Shown here piece by piece: positions 6,305 through 7,136 of a DNA stretch of 7,136 nt. This DNA comes from Dethiosulfatibacter sp. (GTDB taxonomy: Bacteria; Bacillota; Clostridia; Tissierellales; Dethiosulfatibacteraceae), in the NCBI GenBank assembly GCA_030591825.1, contig JAUVAG010000052.1, forward strand, positions 1-7,136. The letters are read 5' to 3'. How positions within the stretch are numbered: position 1 is the first letter of the stretch; each line of letters starts with the position of its first letter. The translations under genes and the position numbers were made by a program. The notes under the pieces were generated by a model. The model did no database searches and was not told the DNA's origin. It saw nothing but the letters and a program-made list of their open reading frames with translations.

Positions 6305-6344
6305 AAAATCCGGCTGCATCTAAGAGTGCATAGCCGGATTTTTT
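6305..6344. terminator. Strong, probably bidirectional intrinsic terminator between convergent genes
   Basis: The arms AAAATCCGGCT (6305-6315) and AGCCGGATTTT (6332-6342) are perfectly complementary. The helix extends with GCA/TGC after a 2-nt bulge, closing on an 8-nt loop. On the plus strand it is followed by a T6 run (6339-6344). On the minus strand the hairpin is followed by TTTTATAT, so it can also stop the uracil permease transcript. It ends the five-gene operon. The rest of 6240-6392 is AT-rich, with only small weak dyads and no gene that I can see. Confidence 0.9.
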
Positions 6345-6392
6345 GTTATTATAATATCTTATTGTTTTATTAGTAACTGGGTACTGATTATT

Positions 6393-7136
6393 TTATATTT
6401 CTGTTGGAAGAAACTTATTAAGAACCACTCCTATGAAGGCTGCTATTGCAAGTCCAGAAAGAGAAAGTGTTCCCCCCATGTGGATATTGTCTATTGCTAT
6501 TCCGGTCACTAGTATTAGGGATGCTATCATAAGGTTTCTTGAATGTGCAAAATCAAGCTTTGCTTCAACCATTGTCCTTACGCCTACACTGGCTATCATT
6601 CCGAAAAGTATTATTGAAACCCCACCCATTACAGGAGCAGGGATAGATCTTATTAAAGCTCCAAATTTTCCAACAAAGCTCAGTATTACTGCGAATACTG
6701 CGGCAGTTCTTAAAACTGAAGGATCATAAATCTTAGTCACTGCAAGAACACCAGTGTTTTCACTGTATGTAGTATTTGCAGGTCCTCCAATGAATCCAGC
6801 GATTAGAGTGGCTACACCATCTCCTAGCATTGTTTTGTGAACTCCTGGATTCTTGAAAAAGTCCTTTCCTACTACTGCTCCGTTTGTTGTTATATCTCCA
6901 AAGTGTTCAATGAAGATTACTAATGCTATTGGAGATATTGCTGTGATTCCTGAAAGTGTGAACTTAGGCATTGTAGTAAGGTGGTCCATTGCAGAAGAAG
7001 ATAGTCCAAGCCAGCCGGCTTCCCTTACAGCTGTGAAATCAACAAGACCAAGTGGAACTGATACGAGATATCCTACTATTACTGCAATCAGTATTGGAAC
7101 GAGTTTGAAAAATCCCTTTGCAAATATTGATACTAT
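6393..7136 (-). CDS. uraA: Uracil permease, NCS2/UraA family (5' part outside window)
   Basis: A proton-coupled uracil symporter of the NCS2 (nucleobase:cation symporter 2) family in the cytoplasmic membrane. The gene runs leftward from beyond the window end. 247 C-terminal residues are visible of a family length of about 420, so roughly the first 40 percent is missing. A methionine codon at 6989 is internal, because the frame stays open and hydrophobic up to 7136. Family signatures are EHFGDITTNGAVVGK and GGPANTTYSENTGVLAVTKIYDP; their glutamates correspond to the uracil/proton-site residues of E. coli UraA (E241 and E290). Also present are PAPVMGGVSIILFGMIASVG and several more membrane spans. 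The product ends in KFLPTEI, 49 nt from the shared terminator. The symbol pyrP is also used in Firmicutes, where such genes are often under PyrR control; the leader is not in the window. Confidence 0.93.
   Translation of the reverse strand: MVSIFAKGFFKLVPILIAVIVGYLVSVPLGLVDFTAVREAGWLGLSSSAMDHLTTMPKFTLSGITAISPIALVIFIEHFGDITTNGAVVGKDFFKNPGVHKTMLGDGVATLIAGFIGGPANTTYSENTGVLAVTKIYDPSVLRTAAVFAVILSFVGKFGALIRSIPAPVMGGVSIILFGMIASVGVRTMVEAKLDFAHSRNLMIASLILVTGIAIDNIHMGGTLSLSGLAIAAFIGVVLNKFLPTEI

Noticed and set aside
6433..6729. A plus-strand reading frame opposite the uracil permease
   Set aside because: It is the complement of conserved membrane spans of the permease and has no family features.
1..7136. 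CRISPR array, insertion sequence, tRNA or rRNA genes
   Set aside because: No regularly spaced repeats, transposase-like frames, cloverleaf sequences or rRNA segments were seen on either strand.

Overview
The window is AT-rich, gene-dense DNA with strong AGGAGG-type ribosome binding sites, short intergenic gaps and U-tract hairpin terminators. Together with the protein families present (Bmp/NupOPQ-type nucleoside ABC transporter, MurI, a low-GC-type UraA) this points to an anaerobic Firmicute, most likely of the class Clostridia. I cannot name the genus from the sequence alone. Nothing in the window looks like phage, an insertion sequence or CRISPR.

Layout. (1) 1-2554, plus strand: the 3' end of a nucleoside-type ABC transporter operon. 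It holds the C-terminal half of the ATPase and two overlapping permease genes (nupP- and nupQ-like), closed by a clear intrinsic terminator at 2569-2600. (2) 2601-2785: a gene-free gap holding a striking imperfect palindrome of about 120 bp (2629-2748). It has promoter-like hexamers in its outer arms and a 14-bp perfect inverted repeat at its core. (3) 2786-6239, plus strand: five closely packed genes (gaps of 10-21 nt) that look like one operon. They encode a NYN-domain putative RNase with an OST-HTH/LOTUS domain, a membrane-anchored SanA/DUF218 protein, glutamate racemase MurI, a flavodoxin-fold FMN protein with a CX2CX2CX7C cysteine cluster, and a CDGSH - 4Fe-4S - CDGSH protein predicted to carry three iron-sulfur centres. 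(4) 6305-6344: a strong hairpin terminator that can work in both directions, between converging genes. (5) 6393-7136, minus strand: the C-terminal two thirds or so of a UraA/PyrP-type uracil permease, cut by the window end.

How the genes fit together. The two ends of the window both deal with nucleobase or nucleoside uptake: ATP-driven import on the left, proton-coupled uracil uptake on the right. The central operon mixes three themes: RNA handling (NYN/OST-HTH), envelope and peptidoglycan (SanA-like, MurI) and redox or electron transfer (FMN protein plus multi-cluster CDGSH protein). The last two genes are adjacent and plausibly act together. The most unusual features are the palindrome in front of the operon and the three-cluster protein at its end; I do not see a clear-cut new defence or mobile system.
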